28,464 nt of DNA from Ascoidea tarda (nom. inval.) (GCA_030560485.1 JAKTTS010000169.1:1-28464), one strand, 5' to 3'; shown: positions 1 through 9,279, numbered from the stretch's first letter. The notes: generated by a model not told the origin, from the sequence alone. Numbers and translations are program-made.

Positions 1-1
1 A

Positions 2-379
2 GGATTATTGAAATTATATTTAAGAGAGTTACCTGATTCCCTTTTAACGTCTGAAATGTTACCCAGTTTTGTTTCAGCTGCCAAATCTGATGATGTAATT
101 GGTACTTTACGTGATCTTGTGCGCCAATTACCAAAGTATAACTATTATCTTTTGAAAAGATTGGTCGAGCATTTAAATAAAGTGACTGAGAAATCCGAAA
201 GCAATCGTATGGATGCACCAAACCTTGCAATGGTGTTTTCCATGAGTTTTTTGAGTGATGATGACTATGGTTCTAACTTAGGATCTTTGCAAACAATTTT
301 AAATTTGATGATTAAGACTCCATATGATTTTTTTGAAAATACTTTTATGGATAGAGCAAGTGCTGTTTACCTTTTTTAA
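2..379 (+). CDS. RhoGAP-domain protein, C-terminal fragment (5' end outside window)
   Basis: The reading frame is open from base 2, so the gene enters from the left and only its last 125 codons are visible. The fragment carries the C-terminal half of a RhoGAP domain: the LKLYLRELPDSLL helix (the 'KxxLRELPxPL' family motif), then LRDLVRQLPKYNYYLLKRLVEHL, then NRMDAPNLAMVFS. Such domains speed GTP hydrolysis by Rho/Cdc42 GTPases; the arginine finger would lie upstream of the window. Where the family usually has 'FGPTL' after the NLA(I/V)VF strand, this protein has FSMSFLSDDD, so that loop is divergent. The protein ends about 40 residues later, so the RhoGAP domain is C-terminal, as in Rga1/Rga2 and Rgd1. 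Which paralogue it is cannot be decided from this piece. Confidence 0.85.
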   Translation, partial: GLLKLYLRELPDSLLTSEMLPSFVSAAKSDDVIGTLRDLVRQLPKYNYYLLKRLVEHLNKVTEKSESNRMDAPNLAMVFSMSFLSDDDYGSNLGSLQTILNLMIKTPYDFFENTFMDRASAVYLF

Positions 380-1001
380 CTACATAACCCTTTAAAAATT
401 GGGTATAAAAATAATTATGTTTTAATTTTTTTCTATTTTTGTTAAATTTAATGTTTGCCTAAAATTTTTGGGTTGATTATGCTTTTGGGTGTTAATTATG
501 TTCCTATCTCAATCTTTGTTTTGCTCTTGAACTGGCAGATCCAACTAATACTTATCGGACTTTTTTTAATTTTTTGTAAATTTTATTTCCTATTAAATTT
601 TTTTAATTGATTTTAATTTTCCCCCATTTTCCTTCATTTTACTTGATTTACTGTTATACTTAATAGTTTTGCTTTGTTTATTATTATATTTATTATTATA
701 TCTATTATTATATTTATTTATTACCTTTATTATTATGTTTCTATTTCTATTATTTTCACTGTTTATTTATTGATTGATTTCCTTCAAGGTATATTATTGT
801 TTATTGTTTCAAGTTTCAAGTTTCTTGAAGCCCTTTATTTTTTTTTTTGTTTTAACAACTTTAGTTTCATATTTTTGGAAAGTATTTTTTTTATTCTCAG
901 TATAGTTTGTAAAACAATTTTTAATTAATAATTTTTAAACGAATATTAAGATTGTGTAAATTATCAAAAAGTAGAACTGAAGAATATCAAGCAATGGTAC
1001 T
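380..1001. other. Convergent 3' intergenic gap, AT-rich, no gene seen
   Basis: This gap lies between the tail-to-tail ends of the RhoGAP gene and DHR2. It is T-rich on the + strand, with TTATTA-type repeats around 676-740. Open frames here are phenylalanine/isoleucine-rich and look like composition artefacts. It presumably holds the 3' UTRs and polyadenylation sites of both genes. I see nothing else. Confidence 0.7.
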
Positions 1002-3227
1002 TCAGGTATCAAGAGAAACCTTTGATGTTAAGCCGGTTGGGAAAGCCTCTTGCATCCACGAAACCTCAATAGCAGAGCAATTTCTAGCATATCCTTTAGT
1101 GGTAAACACAAATTCAGTGTACATTATTGCTTCTTGTTTCGTACCAAAAATCAACGAGGAAGGATGGATCGAGATCAATTGACCTGAAGTCACAGTTCTA
1201 TAAGATCTATCAGGAAGCCCCAAGGCAGTATTTGTAAAAAAGCCTTTTAAAAAGGACTTCAATATATCACTAACACTGAATGCTTTTATCAACTTTTCAG
1301 ACATTATGTCTGAGTCGTTTCCACCATCTAAATATGAGATGTGTTTATTGTGTTTATTGTGTTTTCTGTCGCTTTTAAGCATTGTGTTCATATATTCATT
1401 TAGCTGATTTCTAATTTTGAGAACATTTTGAAATCCTCTGAAATTTAAAAACAATTCTTCACACCATTTTTTTTTCTGTTTGTCATTATTGATATCGACA
1501 AAATAATCAAAGAGCTCTTTAAACATCAACAAATCCCCAAATCTTGAACCTAAATTGCATAAGTTTCTTCTTTTTTCATTCACCTCATCTCGAACTTCAG
1601 GTAGTGGATTGAATATAAGATTTTGAACATTTAGACAAGCTACAATATCAATGACAGGTTGAAGGCAATTTAAATCAAAAGCTGTTAGCAAGACTACTGC
1701 TAATTGAGGAGGAACAGGAAAAATAGCCATCTTATTGCCTAGTTTTGTTATTTTACCATTGTCATCCAATGCCTTTAAGATATACAACTGTTGTAAAGCT
1801 GAAAATAGAGACTCTTCACCGGGATGCTCAATCCATGACCAATTGACTATATCATCTACATTTAATTTTTTGAGCATCAATATGGGATGGGATAAGTCAG
1901 TTCTGGAAATTTCTGCTTCAGTTTGATGTGGTAATTTTAGATAATCATTTTCAGTATATAAACGATAAGTTTTTCCTGGTCTTTCTCTCCCAGCTCTACC
2001 TGATCTTTGAGTTGCAGAAGCTTGAGATATTGGGACAGTCAATAATGTAGCCAAACCGACACTATGCCTCCATATTTTGATCTTTCTCAAACCTGAATCG
2101 ATAACGTATCTGACACCAGGAACTGTCAAGGAAGTCTCTGCAATGTTAGTTGCAAGAATTACTTTTCGTTTATTTGGACGTAATTTTTGAAAAACCTTTA
2201 GTTGTTGATGAGGAGGTAAGGCAGCGTAAAGAGGCAAGGGAACCAAAATTGGGGCCTCTTTGGGAATGAATGGAGCCAATTTTTCAAGAGATAAAACGCA
2301 TTTGTCGATTTCCTCTTGACCAGCAAAAAAAGCCAAGATGTCACCATCTGGTTCTGCTTGGTTTATTTGAAGCACTGCTTTTATCATTGATTCCACAATA
2401 TCATTGGACGGTTGTGATAGGTATAATCTATCAACTGGATACATTTTTCCTTGAACGAATAATACGTCAGCATTATCAAAGAATTTAGAAAAACGATCAG
2501 CCTCTAGAGTGGCAGACATGATTATTAATTTCAAATCATCGGGTCTCTTTTTCAATAAATCCTTTAAAAAGCCCATTAATAAATCTGTTAATATTGTTCT
2601 TTCATGAGCTTCATCGATAATTATAGTGGAATAGTCAGTCAAATCTAGGTCCAACATTGTTTCTCTCAAAAGCATACCATCGGTCAAATATTTAAGTTTT
2701 GTTCTTTTGATCAAAGATTTATTATCAAAACGAACTGAATAACCAACTTGATCGCCCACTCGTGTACCGTATTCTTCGGCAACTCTGGTGGCCAAATTTA
2801 TAGCAGCAACTCTTCTTGGTTGGGTGACAGCTATCTTTTTGTCGTTTAGTGGAATTAAAAACTGAGGTATTTGAGTGGATTTACCAGAACCTGTTTCTCC
2901 AATGAGTACAGTTACTTGATTTTTTTGAATATAAGAAAGAATCTTTTTCTTTGCTGAGTATACAGGCAAGGTTTTTCTAACGGTTAGTAGCTCCTTTGCT
3001 CTTTTTTTAATTGAGGAAGAATCCAAGCTCAATTGGGATTCCTGCTGGTCTTCTTCGTCATCTGTATGGTAATATACTATTTTTCTCTTTTGTTTCTTTA
3101 AAGCTGGGATCTTTTCAGGGATTTTTTTTGAATTCTTGTCGGAATTGTTGTGTATTTTTCTTTTTTTGAAATTGTTTTCGAGTCTTTTCACAGCATTTCT
3201 CTTGTCTGAATGTTTTCTGCTCTGCAT
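1002..3227 (-). CDS. DHR2: DEAH-box RNA helicase Dhr2 (18S rRNA maturation)
   Basis: The 741-residue product is close in length to S. cerevisiae Dhr2 (735), a nucleolar helicase needed for 18S rRNA production. Visible motifs in order: a basic N-terminus (1-50), Walker A GETGSGKS (110-117), motif Ia TQPRRVAA, DEAH (205-208), SAT (238-240), TNIAETS, QRSGRAGR (407-414), then the winged-helix/HA2/OB-fold C-terminal region. Stretches such as 'WRHSVGLATLLTVPIS', 'QINQAEPDGDIL' and 'VPLPLYAALP' match what I recall of Dhr2 rather than Prp2/16/22/43. The family's 'FLPGQEEI' reads FFAGQEEI here. The first in-frame ATG is used; the basic start suits a nucleolar protein. No in-frame CTG codon was found. 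Upstream lies an RRPE-like element. Confidence 0.93.
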   Translation of the reverse strand: MQSRKHSDKRNAVKRLENNFKKRKIHNNSDKNSKKIPEKIPALKKQKRKIVYYHTDDEEDQQESQLSLDSSSIKKRAKELLTVRKTLPVYSAKKKILSYIQKNQVTVLIGETGSGKSTQIPQFLIPLNDKKIAVTQPRRVAAINLATRVAEEYGTRVGDQVGYSVRFDNKSLIKRTKLKYLTDGMLLRETMLDLDLTDYSTIIIDEAHERTILTDLLMGFLKDLLKKRPDDLKLIIMSATLEADRFSKFFDNADVLFVQGKMYPVDRLYLSQPSNDIVESMIKAVLQINQAEPDGDILAFFAGQEEIDKCVLSLEKLAPFIPKEAPILVPLPLYAALPPHQQLKVFQKLRPNKRKVILATNIAETSLTVPGVRYVIDSGLRKIKIWRHSVGLATLLTVPISQASATQRSGRAGRERPGKTYRLYTENDYLKLPHQTEAEISRTDLSHPILMLKKLNVDDIVNWSWIEHPGEESLFSALQQLYILKALDDNGKITKLGNKMAIFPVPPQLAVVLLTAFDLNCLQPVIDIVACLNVQNLIFNPLPEVRDEVNEKRRNLCNLGSRFGDLLMFKELFDYFVDINNDKQKKKWCEELFLNFRGFQNVLKIRNQLNEYMNTMLKSDRKHNKHNKHISYLDGGNDSDIMSEKLIKAFSVSDILKSFLKGFFTNTALGLPDRSYRTVTSGQLISIHPSSLIFGTKQEAIMYTEFVFTTKGYARNCSAIEVSWMQEAFPTGLTSKVSLDT

Positions 3228-3371
3228 CTTTTGGATCTAGAAAACTCGAGAGACATTCAAGAAGACAAATCTATTTTTCTCTTGATTTTATGAAAAGTTT
3301 CAGTTCAAGAGCTAAAAATGTGGAAAGAAAAAAAAAAAGAATTAGACTTTTGAACCAGTGACGCGGATTCC

Positions 3372-3382
3372 AAAAATTTTCA
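3372..3382 (-). promoter_or_regulatory. RRPE-like element upstream of DHR2
   Basis: Read on the minus strand, this is TGAAAATTTTT, matching the yeast ribosomal RNA processing element consensus TGAAAAWTTTT. It lies about 145 bp upstream of the DHR2 start, a usual distance. No PAC box (GCGATGAG) was seen nearby. Short AT-rich motifs arise by chance in such DNA, so this is moderate evidence. Confidence 0.45.
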
Positions 3383-3436
3383 TGTTTTTGTCTCAGAAGT
3401 TTTGTGATTTTTGGGATTGCAAAAATTCTGTGGACC

Positions 3437-3865
3437 CGTGAAAATAGAAAACGTATTGGAGATGGAAACAAGTGATTGTAAAGATAGTCAAAACAATTGA
3501 AGCAAAGATGGAAATGGACATGAAAGTTCTAGTAGTGATGACGAAGAAGAAAAGAACTGGGTTTATAAATATACAAAAATAATTACACAAGCTTTGAAAG
3601 GAAAGTTTGAGAGAATACTGGTTTAGTGATTTTAGGGGAGGGTAAAGTTAGAAGACAATTTTATGAGATAGAGGGTATATATGATTGGAAGCAAAGATAC
3701 CAAGAGATGATTGATATCAAGACGAAAATGAAGAAGAAAAATGTGGTGCTAGTAGTAGTAGTTATCCCAAGCCAATTGATGTTGATGGCGATGTTGGTTC
3801 TGACTATATACTCTAGCAATAGCGGTAATGAGAATAGGAATAAAAGTAGTCAGATCAGCCTTTGA
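3437..3865 (+). pseudogene. Possible decayed ORF, unrecognised
   Basis: Between the DHR2 start and the end of the CENP-W-like gene, the + strand shows protein-like text scattered over three frames. One frame (around 3460-3623, with one internal TGA) reads SSSSDDEEEKNWVYKYT and continues to KGKFERILV before stopping. A second frame from 3626 reads GEGKVRRQFYEIEGIYDWKQ. A third from 3721 reads DENEEEKCGASSSSS then YPKPIDVDGDVGSDY. The mixed charged composition is unlike random AT-rich spacer, and no GT-AG intron would rejoin the frames sensibly. I read it as a gene remnant with several frame breaks, or sequence error in a real gene. I do not recognise the family. The last bases overlap the 3' end of the CENP-W-like gene. 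It could also be coincidence. Confidence 0.25.
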
Positions 3866-4118
3866 ATTTCCTTAGCATTTTCTCCTTGATATTGTTTAAA
3901 TGAACCAAATTCAAGTCGTTGGAGTTGTCCTTCTCCTTGAGAAGCTTGATTTCGTTGATTATGGAGTTGATAAACAAGACATAGTTCAAGTAGATAACCA
4001 AGTCTGCAGAGTCATTTTTGAATCTGATTTTGTCATCATGGGCTTCAGAAACAAGAGCAGCTCTGGCCCTGAGAGCCTTTCTGAAGGAGGACCTCTTGAT
4101 TTTCTTGAAGGGAGCCAT
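3855..4118 (-). CDS. WIP1: CENP-W/Wip1-like histone-fold kinetochore protein
   Basis: An 87-residue basic protein. After a Lys/Arg-rich start (MAPFKKIKRSSFRKALRARA), the segment SADLVIYLNYVLFINSIINE resembles SGDLLVHLNCLLFVHRLAEE of human CENP-W as I remember it. A C-terminal helix ending LNNIKEKMLRKFKG matches the position and ending of CENP-W (about 88 residues, ending in a basic ILKKSRG). CENP-W pairs with CENP-T (Cnn1 in yeast) as a histone-fold dimer in the constitutive centromere network. The ATG at 4118 is the first in frame, and its coding region is richer in G/C than its surroundings. It is transcribed away from ICL2, sharing a GC-rich promoter gap. Symbol is by similarity only; another small histone-fold protein (for example an Mhf-type) is the main alternative. 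Confidence 0.65.
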   Translation of the reverse strand: MAPFKKIKRSSFRKALRARAALVSEAHDDKIRFKNDSADLVIYLNYVLFINSIINEIKLLKEKDNSNDLNLVHLNNIKEKMLRKFKG

Positions 4119-4343
4119 CTGAGCAATGTTGTGAGCAACAATATGAACAGTGGTGCTGTGATATGGAGAGCAGCCATTTCACCTTCCAACCCAAAGCCGC
4201 ATTATATCTGCACACAGCTGCGCCAGCACGTGGAACTGAAAGATCCAGCGCAGCGGCTTTAATCCGGTGAGACCCATCTCGCTGGCGCCGATGCCATTTG
4301 CGCCGAGCCCTTGGTCCAGGCCTCGGCTGACGCGCACTGCATA

Positions 4344-4361
4344 TCCGGAGCGCGCACCGGA
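4344..4361. promoter_or_regulatory. Inverted repeat TCCGG-N8-CCGGA in the ICL2 promoter
   Basis: Perfect 5-bp arms separated by 8 bases, about 225 bp upstream of the ICL2 ATG. The arms contain CGG/CCG triplets, typical of dimeric Zn2Cys6 activator sites. The spacing does not match the Cat8/Sip4 carbon-source element that I know, so the binding factor is unknown. Confidence 0.35.
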
Positions 4362-4470
4362 GTACGCCCTGTGATTGGCGGAGCGGTCGCGGGCAGCGGG
4401 CGCGGGCTGGAGGTGCTGCTTCGGAAATGGGTCGGGATAGGCCTCAGCGCGCCGGCGGAGCAGAGGTGGG

Positions 4471-4478
4471 TATATAAG
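4471..4478 (+). promoter_or_regulatory. TATA box of ICL2
   Basis: TATATAAG lies 107 bases before the ATG inside an otherwise GC-rich stretch, so it is unlikely to be background AT sequence. It is followed by a pyrimidine-rich segment that probably contains the transcription start. Confidence 0.65.
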
Positions 4479-4584
4479 GCTCTCGACCTGTCTGTTTTCT
4501 CTCCAGCTTAGATCCCAGCTCTTGCCTGTTGATTTTTCTTCTTCTCCAGCTTCTTCCTTGTCTTCGTCCTGTTTCCTCGCCAAA

Positions 4585-6273
4585 ATGATTAGATTGAACA
4601 CCGCAGCTTCAATTAGAAGATCCTTAGTCACCATCAAGCCCTTCTCTTCCTTCAGAATGCAATCCACACTCTCAAAGTTTCCTTATCCAGATCAGGCTCA
4701 GGAAAAGGAGTATTTTGCTGCTGAAGTCGACAGAATCCAAAAGAGATTTGACTCTCCTCGTTACAAGGACATCAAGAGACCTTACACTGCCAAAGATGTT
4801 GCTCTCCACAGAGGAACCCTCCCAAACAGCTATCCTTCCTCGATCCAGGCCGATAAACTATTCAATTTGTTGACCCAAAGAAAATCGGAGAAAAAACCAG
4901 TCCACACAATTGGCTCGGTTGATCCTGTTCAAATGTCTCAATCTGCTTTAAACCAAGAAATTGTCTACATCTCAGGTTGGGCCTGTTCCTCTTTATTGAC
5001 CACCACCAACGAGGTTTCCCCAGATTTTGGTGACTACCCTTACGACACCGTTCCAAACCAAGTCGACCGTTTATTCAAAGCCCAATTGTTGCACGACAAA
5101 AAGTCCTTTCAAGAATACGCCAAAAATGACTTTGAGGGCAAGAGAATCGACTACTTGAGACCAATCATCGCTGACGGTGATACTGGTCATGGCGGTCTAA
5201 GTGCTGTCATGAAATTGGCCAAACTTTTCGCTGAAAAGGGTGCTGCCGCTATCCATTTGGAAGATCAGCTCCATGGTGGTAAAAAATGTGGTCACTTGGC
5301 TGGAAAAGTCATTGTTCCAACTTCAACTCACATCAGCAGATTAATTGCAACAAGAATGCAATGGGATCTTATGGACTCAAACAACCTTTTGATTGCTAGA
5401 ACTGATTCAGAATCTGGTACTTTGTTATCTTCCTCAATTGATCCTGCCGACCACGAATTCATTCTTGGTATCACTGAACCAACTAAACCTTTAGCCCAAA
5501 TCTTGAGTGAAGCCGAGGCCAAAGGTGAATCCTCTGCTGTCATTAACGACTTGGAATCAGATTGGTACAGCTCTGCTAAATTGCTCACTTTCAACGAAGC
5601 CGTTGAAGCAAAATTAAACCAATTGGGTAAAAGCTCTCTCTACTCGGAATATCTCTCAAAGGCTCAAGGTAAGGCCATCTTTGACCAAAAGCAAATCATC
5701 AAAGAATTAATCAACGAAGAAGTCTTCTTCGACTGGGACGCCCCAAGAACTAAAGAAGGTCATTACCAAGTTCAAGCCGGTATCAAACCTGCTGTCAAGA
5801 GAGCTCTAGCTTTTGCTCCTTACGCTGAGTTGTTATGGTTAGAAACAAAAACCCCTGACTTGAAATATGCCTCCGAATTTGCTAAACAAATCTTGGACAA
5901 ATACCCAAACAAATTCTTAGTCTATAACTTGTCTCCTTCCTTCAACTGGTTATCTCAAGGTTTCACCGAAAATGACTTGAAAGATTTTGTCTTTGAATTA
6001 GCCAAGGTTGGTTTCACTCTACAGTTAGTCTCATTAGCAGGCTTACATACCAATGCTTTAGCAACATGGCAATTATCAAATTCCTTCAAGACTCAAGGTA
6101 TGAAGGCCTACGTCGACTTAGTCCAATCAAAGGAAAAAGAAACAAAATGCGATGTTTTCACTCACCAAAAATGGTCTGGTAACAGTTATATGGACAGCTT
6201 AATAAGCTCTGTTCAAAGTGGTTCTTCTCAAACCTCTTCAACTGGTAAAGACTCAACTGAACACAGTTTCTAA
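4585..6273 (+). CDS. ICL2: Mitochondrial 2-methylisocitrate lyase (Icl2)
   Basis: A 562-residue member of the isocitrate lyase family. The signature KKCGHL with catalytic Cys235 is present, as are DGDTGHGG upstream and NLSPSFNW and LAGLHTNAL downstream. Several features favour the methylcitrate-cycle enzyme (2-methylisocitrate to succinate plus pyruvate, in propionyl-CoA disposal) over cytosolic Icl1: an Arg/Ser-rich N-terminus lacking acid residues (about 1-30, a mitochondrial presequence), [19 protein letters not shown] rather than the Icl1 loop, and WLETKTPDL rather than WMES. The ATG at 4585 is chosen because it follows CCAAA and begins the presequence; the frame is open further upstream but has no ATG there. 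Codon choice leans to C-ending codons (GAC, ATC, TTC, GCC), more than in neighbouring genes, suggesting high expression. No CTG codon occurs. Confidence 0.88.
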   Translation: MIRLNTAASIRRSLVTIKPFSSFRMQSTLSKFPYPDQAQEKEYFAAEVDRIQKRFDSPRYKDIKRPYTAKDVALHRGTLPNSYPSSIQADKLFNLLTQRKSEKKPVHTIGSVDPVQMSQSALNQEIVYISGWACSSLLTTTNEVSPDFGDYPYDTVPNQVDRLFKAQLLHDKKSFQEYAKNDFEGKRIDYLRPIIADGDTGHGGLSAVMKLAKLFAEKGAAAIHLEDQLHGGKKCGHLAGKVIVPTSTHISRLIATRMQWDLMDSNNLLIARTDSESGTLLSSSIDPADHEFILGITEPTKPLAQILSEAEAKGESSAVINDLESDWYSSAKLLTFNEAVEAKLNQLGKSSLYSEYLSKAQGKAIFDQKQIIKELINEEVFFDWDAPRTKEGHYQVQAGIKPAVKRALAFAPYAELLWLETKTPDLKYASEFAKQILDKYPNKFLVYNLSPSFNWLSQGFTENDLKDFVFELAKVGFTLQLVSLAGLHTNALATWQLSNSFKTQGMKAYVDLVQSKEKETKCDVFTHQKWSGNSYMDSLISSVQSGSSQTSSTGKDSTEHSF

Positions 6274-6851
6274 TTTGCTACTCAAATAAAAAGTATTTAG
6301 TTATATATATATATATATATTTATTTATTTATTTATAAAAAAAAAGAACTTTATGATTTATGTTGCATCAAATATCTTTATTTTTCCTGGTTTTATATAC
6401 ATTTCTTCCTTCAAAACTTAATAAACTGTTAAATTAAAAAAATAAAAAGTAAAACTACAATTACAATTACAATTACAATTATAATTGTTATTATATAATA
6501 TGTATTAGTACAATAACCATTCTTAATTTTGGTTAAAAAAATCACTTCATAATAACTATAAACATTAAAATTCCCTTTTCTAATTTGATAAAGTGAAAAA
6601 TTAAAACTAACAATTGATAAAAAAATAAAACAAAGAATAACGGATAAATAAATAGATAAATAGATAAATAACAAAAAATGCAATAATCAAATTATTTATA
6701 TGAATTTAATTAAACTAAGACTTTTCAAAGCCAAAAGTTTTCAATTTTCAAAAAAATAAGTAAAATACCACCAGGCTAATAGACATAAAAAAGAGAGTAA
6801 ACAAAAACTAAATTTTCCAATTTTTCAATCATCAGGAGTATATAAACAAGC
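6274..6851. other. Convergent 3' gap between ICL2 and ILV3, AT-rich, no gene seen
   Basis: Tail-to-tail spacer. It holds a TA dinucleotide run and TTTA repeats at about 6303-6335 and an ATTACA-type repeat near 6456-6485. Presumably it contains the polyadenylation sites of both genes. Open frames here are low-complexity and unconvincing. Confidence 0.7.
6303..6336. repeat. (TA)n followed by (TTTA)n microsatellite
   Basis: A run of alternating TA of about 20 bases leads straight into TTTA units just after the ICL2 stop. Such TA-rich tracts act as efficiency elements for 3' end formation in yeast, so it may serve as the ICL2 terminator. Confidence 0.7.
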
Positions 6852-8666
6852 TTAGTCACTATCAGTAACACATCCCTTTGAAGCATCTGAAACTAATTTG
6901 GAGTACTTGTATAACGTACCTCTATTATATCTTGGTGCAGGTGCAACCCATTTTTTTCTTCTTTCAGCAATGATCGATTCATCCACTAATAAATCAATTT
7001 TGTTATTATCACTATCAATTACAATTTCATCCCCATTTTCAACTAAACCAATTGGACCACCAACAGCAGCTTCAGGAACAATATGACCAATCAAAAAACC
7101 ATGAGATCCACCTGAAAATCTACCATCAGTTAACAATGCAACGTCTTTACCTAAACCATATCCCATAAGCGCAGAAGAAGGTTTTAACATCTCAGGCATA
7201 CCTGGTCCACCCTTAGGTCCTTCATATCTGATTACAACAACAGTTTTTTCACCCTTTTTAATTTCGCCCTTTTCTAAAGCATGAATGAAATCTTCTTCTT
7301 CTTCATAAACTTTGGCCTTACCTTTAAAGTAGGTACCTTCTTTACCGGTAATTTTAGCAACAGCACCTCCTGGAGCTAAAGAACCGTATAGAATTTGTAA
7401 ATGGCCTCTGGGTTTTAGAGGTTTTTCAATAGGATAAATTAAATCCTGATCTTTAGATAAATCAGGAACGTCTACCAAATTTTCTCTGATTGTTTTACCT
7501 GTAACAGTCAAGGCATCACCATCAATGAAACCATGGTTCATTAAGTATTTTACTATAACTGGAGTTCCACCGATATTTTGAATGTCAGCCATAACATATT
7601 TACCAGAGGGTTTGAAGTTACCCAAAAATGGTGTCTTGTTGGAAATTCTTTGGAAATCATCGATTGTTAAATCAACATCAACAGTGTGAGCAATTGCGAT
7701 TAAATGCAAGACAGCATTGGTTGAACCACCAGTTGCAATAATATAAGCAATTGCATTTTCAAATGCTTTCTTTGTCATAATTTCCCTTGGTTTTAAATTT
7801 AGTTTCAACAAGTTTTTAATTGCCTCTCCGATATTTGCACATTCATTGAATTTTTCTTTAGAGGTGGCAGGAAACGAAGAAGAACCGGGAAGAGACATAC
7901 CCATTACTTCAGCAGCACTGGCCATTGTGTTGGCAGTATACATACCACCACAAGAACCAGGGCCTGGACAAGCATGTCTTATTATATCGAATCTTTGCTG
8001 TTCAGTAATTTGCTTACTTATATATTGACCATAACTTTGAAAAGCCGAAACAATATCGATCGTTTCACCATTGTTTAAAGATGAACAACCCGGGTTAATA
8101 GTTCCACCATAGACCATAATTGAAGGTCTGTTGATTCTACCCATTGACATTAATACACCAGGCATGTTTTTATCACAAGCAGGAATACCAATCAAGGCAT
8201 CGTAATGTTGAGCTAAAGTAATTGTTTCAAAGGAATCAGCGATAATTTCTCTTGATTGCAAAGAATATCTCATACCTTTCGTACCCATTGAAATACCATC
8301 AGAGACACCAATAGTGTTGAATTGCATACCTTTTAAACCAGAAGCGTCTACTGATTGCTTGCAAGCAAAATTGAAATCCAATAAATGAGCATTACATGGG
8401 TTACCACTCCACCAAACAGAACCGATGGCGATTTGAGGTTTGTTCATATCATCTTCAGAGAAACCAGTAGCATAAAGCATTGCTTGTGAAGCACCTTGAT
8501 CCTTTGGTTGAGTAATAATTTTACTGAATCTATTTAACTGCGAGCTGGAATCATCTTTTTTGCTGCTTGAATTTTGATAAAGAACTGAGTTAATTGAAAA
8601 CTGTCTCCTGATAGAAGAATTTAAAGGTAAACTTGATATTTTTGATATTTTTGATACAAAAGACAT
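6852..8666 (-). CDS. ILV3: Dihydroxyacid dehydratase, mitochondrial (Ilv3)
   Basis: A 604-residue IlvD/Edd family enzyme (yeast Ilv3 is 585). It converts dihydroxyacids to 2-keto acids, the third common step of valine and isoleucine synthesis, using an Fe-S cluster. Candidate cluster cysteines are in [17 protein letters not shown] (family signature 1) and [15 protein letters not shown]. The second signature, [18 protein letters not shown], is near the C-terminus. Residues 1-50 are rich in Ser, Lys and Arg without acid residues at the start, fitting a mitochondrial presequence. It starts at the first ATG and is divergent from ILV6 with 708 bases between starts; a Gcn4-type site lies 144 bases upstream. 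No CTG codon was found in 604 codons. Confidence 0.97.
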   Translation of the reverse strand: MSFVSKISKISSLPLNSSIRRQFSINSVLYQNSSSKKDDSSSQLNRFSKIITQPKDQGASQAMLYATGFSEDDMNKPQIAIGSVWWSGNPCNAHLLDFNFACKQSVDASGLKGMQFNTIGVSDGISMGTKGMRYSLQSREIIADSFETITLAQHYDALIGIPACDKNMPGVLMSMGRINRPSIMVYGGTINPGCSSLNNGETIDIVSAFQSYGQYISKQITEQQRFDIIRHACPGPGSCGGMYTANTMASAAEVMGMSLPGSSSFPATSKEKFNECANIGEAIKNLLKLNLKPREIMTKKAFENAIAYIIATGGSTNAVLHLIAIAHTVDVDLTIDDFQRISNKTPFLGNFKPSGKYVMADIQNIGGTPVIVKYLMNHGFIDGDALTVTGKTIRENLVDVPDLSKDQDLIYPIEKPLKPRGHLQILYGSLAPGGAVAKITGKEGTYFKGKAKVYEEEEDFIHALEKGEIKKGEKTVVVIRYEGPKGGPGMPEMLKPSSALMGYGLGKDVALLTDGRFSGGSHGFLIGHIVPEAAVGGPIGLVENGDEIVIDSDNNKIDLLVDESIIAERRKKWVAPAPRYNRGTLYKYSKLVSDASKGCVTDSD

Positions 8667-8809
8667 TTTAAACGATGTTATCTCTGGATTATATCAAGTT
8701 CTGTGTGAAATTAAAAAACTAGAGATTGTATGGTTTGAAATCCTAGTGATTGAAAAATTAGCACTGAAATATTTAAAAATTTGTCTCGAACCGTTTTTCA
8801 GAGCCAAAA

Positions 8810-8816
8810 TGAGTCA
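8810..8816. promoter_or_regulatory. Gcn4-type site TGAGTCA proximal to ILV3
   Basis: A perfect TGASTCA core 144 bases upstream of the ILV3 ATG. Gcn4 controls branched-chain amino acid genes in yeasts, so the position fits general amino acid control. Confidence 0.65.
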
Positions 8817-9073
8817 AAAGCCTGAAAACAATAGCAAAGGATCCTGTGACACATTGATGTGGAGAACAGCCAATCGCAGGCTGGCAGTTTGTCAGAAACA
8901 AGCTCAGTCGACGTTTCCAAGCAATAACGTCGAGAAAATTAGCTGCAGAACAGGAGATCAGTAAGCAAAACCTGGGGAACTGCTCATCCAACTCATTTTG
9001 ACCCAAAATCAAAACGTCAAACGCCAAAAACTCGCTGAAGAAAATAAAACCCACAGAACTGGCATCATTCTGT

Positions 9074-9079
9074 CACGTG
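9074..9079. promoter_or_regulatory. CACGTG E-box between ILV3 and ILV6
   Basis: A CACGTG palindrome, the core bound by Cbf1-type bHLH factors, about midway in the divergent gap. The same hexamer occurs in the ICL2 (4227) and SKN7 (24857) upstream regions. Confidence 0.4.
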
Positions 9080-9279
9080 GTTTTTAACAAATTTACAAAA
9101 ATTCTGTGTTTGCCACGTAAATATCGTACATTTCGAAAGCCCGTACTCAATCGCAATTTCTTGAACAGTACAAAAAGCGACTAACCGCGTTGCTTTTTGT
9201 GACGCACTGTTGTCAATCCGGTGCTCCGTCGTCTCCGCGTTTCCGTGGCGTGGATTTGACAAGGATTTTCTCAAGCGCT

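Larger units (their letters stand above)
4119..4584. other. GC-rich divergent promoter region between WIP1-like gene and ICL2
   Basis: This gap separates two divergent genes and is strikingly GC-rich between about 4190 and 4490 (43 of 60 bases G/C in 4381-4440; about 39 of 60 in 4261-4320). It contains CACGTG at 4227-4232, a CGG-N7-CCG pair near 4254-4266, an inverted repeat TCCGG-N8-CCGGA at 4344-4361, an inverted CCAAT box at 4374-4378 and a TATA box at 4471-4478. The last 90 bases before the ICL2 ATG are pyrimidine-rich, as in leaders of well-expressed yeast genes. CGG/CCG pairs are the usual half-sites of Zn2Cys6 regulators, so carbon-source control of ICL2 is plausible but inferred. Confidence 0.6.

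Noticed and set aside
674-928. 84-codon hydrophobic frame after the RhoGAP gene
   Set aside because: Ile/Phe run from AT-rich 3' spacer; no recognisable domain and no coding-like composition.
4390-4440. Cat8/Sip4 carbon-source response element in the ICL2 promoter
   Set aside because: Only the loose CCN6CCG core appears (reverse strand); the central bases do not fit the consensus.
4179-4667. 162-codon minus-strand frame across the ICL2 promoter and start
   Set aside because: It overlaps the ICL2 start, and GC-rich DNA on its own leaves long frames open; no family resemblance seen.
4585-6273. Cytosolic isocitrate lyase ICL1
   Set aside because: N-terminal presequence and the residues around the active-site loop fit the mitochondrial Icl2/methylisocitrate lyase type better; an activity assay would be decisive.
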